64,000 nucleotides of DNA from Patagioenas fasciata (Eukaryota; Chordata; Aves; Columbiformes; Columbidae): contig NC_092520.1 in NCBI RefSeq assembly GCF_037038585.1, positions 12,221,001-12,285,000 of the forward strand, given 5' to 3'. Under the pieces are notes generated by a model. The model saw nothing but the letters and a program-made list of their open reading frames with translations, ran no database searches and was not told the DNA's origin. This document shows positions 59,716-64,000 of the stretch, in pieces. Both the position numbers and the translations under genes were made by a program. How positions within the stretch are numbered: the first letter of the stretch is position 1; each line of letters opens with the position of its first letter.

Positions 59716-62664
59716 TCATTTGTTTATTTAAAGTTATTTTACTATCTATTGATAAGCATCAGTACTTCTGGAACAGAAAGACCCAACAATTACATTACAG
59801 TTTTCAGGTTTCTTACACACAAAGATCACTGGAATGAGATGGAAATTGAAAGATAATTGCAATTCGATTCATAAACCATAATTACAATCTTATTATACAG
59901 CCTTTCAGTACAAATACAGTGTAATAAAACAAGACTTAATTCAGACATCACAGCAACTCTGCCACTGCCAGCACCATGCAGCGTAGCCCAGTTTCTACCA
60001 TTTTTTCTCTCTTCTGTGGTGTGAACGCAATGTCTTTAAAAGAACTCTTTATTTTATACTGAAATATACTTTTTCCAAACAATTGATCTTATAATGTTTT
60101 TAAAATATTTTCACATGTCCTGGACTGTAGTGGTACCTAGCCAGTTACAGCCAAACTTCAGGAGAGAGCAAAGCCCTGCACTAAAAAGCCAGAGATGCAG
60201 CTATAAGTTTGGGAATCAAACGGGACTTGTGCCCTGATCCAGGTGTTTCTCATGTATTTGGTTTTTTTCACAGGTTGGGAGTCACTCACTAGAAGTATAT
60301 GGAGTGGTTTTAGTACAACACTATTATAGCACTTGACATTTCAGAATAAAAGTTGAATACCACCATACATATGTACCCTATGGACAACCAGGAATGCACG
60401 GAACCTAAACTAATCTCTGCATTACACACTTTGGAAAGGAATTCTGGTACGTGAAATCTAATCACATTCCCAACAAAAGCAGTTGAAAAATCAATTCAAA
60501 TGCCTTTTAGAACGAAAAGCATTCCTTACTTTTGAACCCGCTGCTGCCTCTTCCAAGGATAAGAAGCTATGGCCTGTCTCTGTAAAACAAGTTACTTGAG
60601 AAGAGCAACTGAACACAGAAGTTTAATCATCACTTTACATTACTGTAGATTGTTTGTCTCCCACTTAAGGAAAGCTCAGCCCATGAAGCCTACACTGTTA
60701 AAAGAGATATCCAATTACAAAATGTAAAGGTCCAAATTCGTTTGTCCCCAAAAACGTAAGTACAACATTGAAGCAGATTGTGCAATTTGTCTCTTAATCT
60801 CAAAATAAACAGAGTGGATAATGCAATTGAATTTTGGAATTTAGAAACACCAAAAAAAAAAATCATTTTTGTTCGGAACAAAAGATTTAAAATTGTAAAG
60901 AAAGAAGCTAAATCCATCTGAGATAATCAGTTCATTTAGCACATAAATACTAACAGTTATTTAAATTGCTTTATTCTCTTTGTCTGTGTGAAAACCAGTT
61001 GATTACAAGAGAAGAGAGTTCACCGGGAGCAGAAATAAACATTTACATTTCCAGCACCACCAGTACTCCCACAACTCCTGGAGATAACAGGAAAATAATG
61101 AAGGTACCATCTTTCTCCTGCCATTCGGCTCTTTAGTCCCACTTCTCCGGCCATAACCTCTTCTCATATAACATTCCTGAGCTCTAGAAATTCCCACTGG
61201 CCTGTTTTCCACTTTGCCATCATGTCTCCTCTTCCCACCAAGGCAGAGGTCAGGGAATTACCCCCTGCAGTGCCGCTGCAGGTGCCACCGGCACCCGCCA
61301 CCAGACAAGAAAGAAAATTACCAGCATTTGTTCAAAATCTCGCTCCTTCGCATTACAGCTTGCTCTACACTGCTCTACACTGATTACAAAGCTTGTGATC
61401 AAAACCATAATGGAATCTCCTGGAAAGGCCATGGAATTAGGAAATTAAGGGAACTACAATTATATACTCAATTACCTAGTCTCATTATTCAAAAAAAGCT
61501 ATTGTGTGGTAAGAAACTCCATTCTAAATTACAAGCTGGAGTGAACTACTTCATCATATGTTCTAGATCAATTTAAGGTCAAACTAATTTGCATTTTAAG
61601 TAACTCGTTGGTTTTTCACTTTAAGCAAGTCACAAGATCCTGGGGCAAGCTTAGAGTTGAAAAACTAGCTAGATAATGAAATATTTATCTCCAAAAGCTC
61701 ACATGCGTCCGTAAACAAAAGATTACACCCTCAAATCAAAACAATTCCTTTGCTCCAAAATTCAAACAGTACCCCCTGTGCAAAAATACCCCAATGTAAG
61801 ACTATATGAACTCAAAAGGACTTCTACCAAAATGGAAGAAAGCAAAAGAAAGTTCTTCAGTTTGGCCTTGCAAACATACAGGTGCTATAGATGGAAGAAA
61901 GAATTGTTTAGGTACGGAGGCTAAAAATCATGTTTGTTTTTATAAATTCTTGTACTCTCAAAATATTGCTGCATGTAAAACACCTATAAATGTTAAAACA
62001 GTCTCTTTTCTTCAAAATTACTTTTTTCCATGCTTTTTTATTTTAACACTATGTATGTTGATTTTTTTTAGAAGACATTGAATTTTTATATTAGGAAACA
62101 AATTAGATAACCACTTATGTGAAACTCCAATTTTCCATGGTTCCATGCACACGAAGGAAATGAAAGAAGATTTTAAACTATTGAGCAGGACAGGAATTTC
62201 AAACAAATGAACTTCATGACTAGAACAAGAAAAGCAGAGGAAACAAAATATTGGTAATGAATGAGATAGTAAATAGACACACAAACACATCTCTTCCAAG
62301 CCATCTCAACACATACAAGGAGACAATTGAAATATTTAATAGCCTAAGCAACATCAGAGATCACAGCACAAGTGAGTTCCAAGGAGAGGACAATGAAATT
62401 ACAACAACATTTTTAAGAGTGTGTGTTTTCATGCAGAAAATAACAGCTATAGTAAAATTCTTCCTTATCTTTTAATTTCCTGTAACCCACTGAATTGCGT
62501 CAAAACGGAGGTAATACTTTCCTAATGTTAATTATCCCCATGCAGTAGTTACTCTTTCACAGTCAAAGACGACTTAAGTGATTCTTGAAGCAATTACTGA
62601 CACCTCATGTATCAGTCATTAGCTATTACATGTGCTTTTGATATCAGCCATGTTTTTGGTGATG

Positions 62665-62689
62665 TATAGTCTATACATTACAGACTATA
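62665..62689. repeat. 8-bp inverted repeat with 9-nt loop
   Basis: tatagtct (62665-62672), loop atacattac, agactata (62682-62689). A short perfect hairpin in AT-rich DNA, with no other sign of a structured RNA. Confidence 0.65.
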
Positions 62690-64000
62690 GTGTAAGAAAG
62701 GCTCATCTAGTCTCTCCTCCTTTGTGAGACCTGGTGTTATCCAAGAGTGGTTCAACTGCTACATCAATGTTCTCTATCTCCTGGTTTTGTGGTCTGCATA
62801 GGAAATATACAGACATACATCTGAATATATGCAGCAAACTATTACACAATGTATTATGAAATTTATTTCACTGTGATATTATTAGAGAAAATTACTTTGA
62901 TTCTCAGCTTGTGGGATAACTTTATGGTTGTACATAAACCAGCAGGCAGCTTTATGGAAATGTTAACCCTTTTCAAAATAGCCTGTTTCAGAACAGTAAA
63001 TACTAACGATATCCTAAATAGAAACTCCTCCAGTTTTCTCTGAAGCATCAGAAGAGGTTCAGCATATCTAGTGTTTGCTAACACAGCACACAGAAAATCA
63101 ACCTTAAATGAACTACACTGATCCAGTTCTTCCAGGATCTTTCATTTGCAAAGTGGAGCTATTCCAAGTGACAGAGCTGAAGAAATATGTTACCAAAAAG
63201 TTACCCATAACTTCTCTCCATTCCCTTTTATTTAAGAAATGGCCTTAAGTACCAAGTAGAAACATTATCTTGCCTGCCTGCCTAAGGATATAATTTGTTA
63301 TTATGTTCCATAACCTGGCAAGTAAGACGGGCAATACTCTGCATTGTGAATTGATCTGAACTCACCCCATGAATGCCACTCGATTTATGGCTTCGAGATT
63401 CAAATTGCAGCACTGAGAACAGGACCCAAGATCCTTTTGAGAGAACCTATTTTTTTATTATACGCAGTCCTTTGTTACAAAGAACTTGAAGACTGATCAT
63501 CTTCAGTGAATTTAAAATGCTACCCTGCACTTTGTTAACCAAATCAATAATAATGTATTCTTGCTTTATTTTGCTATCAAGCAATTTGTTCATATTTAAT
63601 CATAGCAATTATTTCTACTGTGCTTACCCCTCTGTAATTTTACATTATATAGAATGACAGTCATTTGAGCTAAAACAATAGCTCACAATAATTTGTGTGT
63701 TTACGTTTATTGTGATTATTGTCATTCCAGCTTTCTCATTGCAAGAGCAGTGCACTCAAAGTTATCTATAATCAGACCATTTAATATCTAAGCTGCTTTT
63801 TTCCTTGGGGTTCAACCTCCTACTAAAGAAAAAACAAAAATAAGACTACATAAAGAATGAAAAAGCAAACAAAAACAAGAAGTTATCTTCTTATCCCTTT
63901 GACAATTGTCAGTAAAAATTGTAATAGTAACATGAAAAATAGCTGATGTATTATTTCCAAGGTACGGCTTTTAAAGATATTTACCAACATGTTCTAATAA

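Larger units (their letters stand above)
33492..64000 (-). other. SLC36A4: last intron of SLC36A4 (runs beyond the window)
   Basis: Everything upstream of the terminal exon in the gene's direction should be intron or further exons. I looked on the minus strand for conserved SLC36 blocks that precede the last exon (the FYVPAEIIIPG helix, the GVVLPLENQMK block, the LLGLPLAI block) and saw none. The simplest reading is one intron longer than 30.5 kb. Besides the CR1 pieces, solo LTR and simple repeats listed separately, I see only unremarkable AT-rich unique sequence at 33.5-40.5, 41.1-48.1, 48.8-56.2 and 57.2-64.0 kb. Short exons of under about 60 codons with diverged sequence could have been missed. 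Confidence 0.6.

Noticed and set aside
61214-61576. 120-codon plus-strand open frame
   Set aside because: Not protein-like in texture and overlapped by an open frame on the other strand. No splice signals or homology recognised.
1-64000. tRNA genes, CRISPR arrays, bacterial-type operons
   Set aside because: No B-box-like ggttcgaatcc in a cloverleaf context, no regularly spaced repeats, and no operon structure. The sequence is vertebrate nuclear DNA.

Overview
The window looks like nuclear DNA from a bird. It is AT-rich and gene-poor, and its interspersed repeats are dominated by 5'-truncated CR1 non-LTR retrotransposons, with one avian-type endogenous-retrovirus solo LTR. I see no operons, ribosome binding sites, CRISPR arrays or tRNA genes. 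The species cannot be fixed from the sequence alone.

Only one stretch is confidently part of a host protein-coding gene: the terminal coding exon of SLC36A4 (amino-acid transporter PAT4) on the minus strand, positions 33187-33491. It has a good splice acceptor, an intact frame, two membrane segments and a stop codon. Its 3' UTR must run toward lower coordinates. Candidate poly(A) signals lie about 1 kb and 3.8 kb past the stop.

Layout. Positions 1-29.4 kb look intergenic, downstream of SLC36A4. In human the next gene on this side is MTNR1B (from memory of the locus); no MTNR1B-like coding sequence is visible here. This part holds CR1 copies at 10.65-11.77 (-), 13.76-14.19 (-), 18.84-19.48 (+, very old), 25.21-25.37 (+), 26.45-26.66 (+) and 27.78-28.39 (-). 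Positions 29.4-33.19 kb are probable SLC36A4 3' UTR or immediate downstream sequence. Positions 33.49-64.0 kb read as the last intron of SLC36A4. I searched the minus strand there by eye for the family's conserved preceding blocks (for example FYVPAEIIIPG and GVVLPLENQMK) and found none. The intron contains CR1 fragments at 40.6-41.04 (+), 42.29-42.33 (-) and 56.2-57.2 (+), the solo LTR at 48.15-48.77, and simple repeats.

The repeats show several ages of CR1 activity: a barely recognisable copy at 18.8 kb, an RT-domain relic at 40.6 kb, and better preserved 3' ends elsewhere. No novel multi-gene system is apparent. The most useful second looks are the apparently very long last intron of SLC36A4, the LTR's possible promoter activity in that intron, and two protein-like unassigned open frames (1440-1631 + and about 24300-25106 -).
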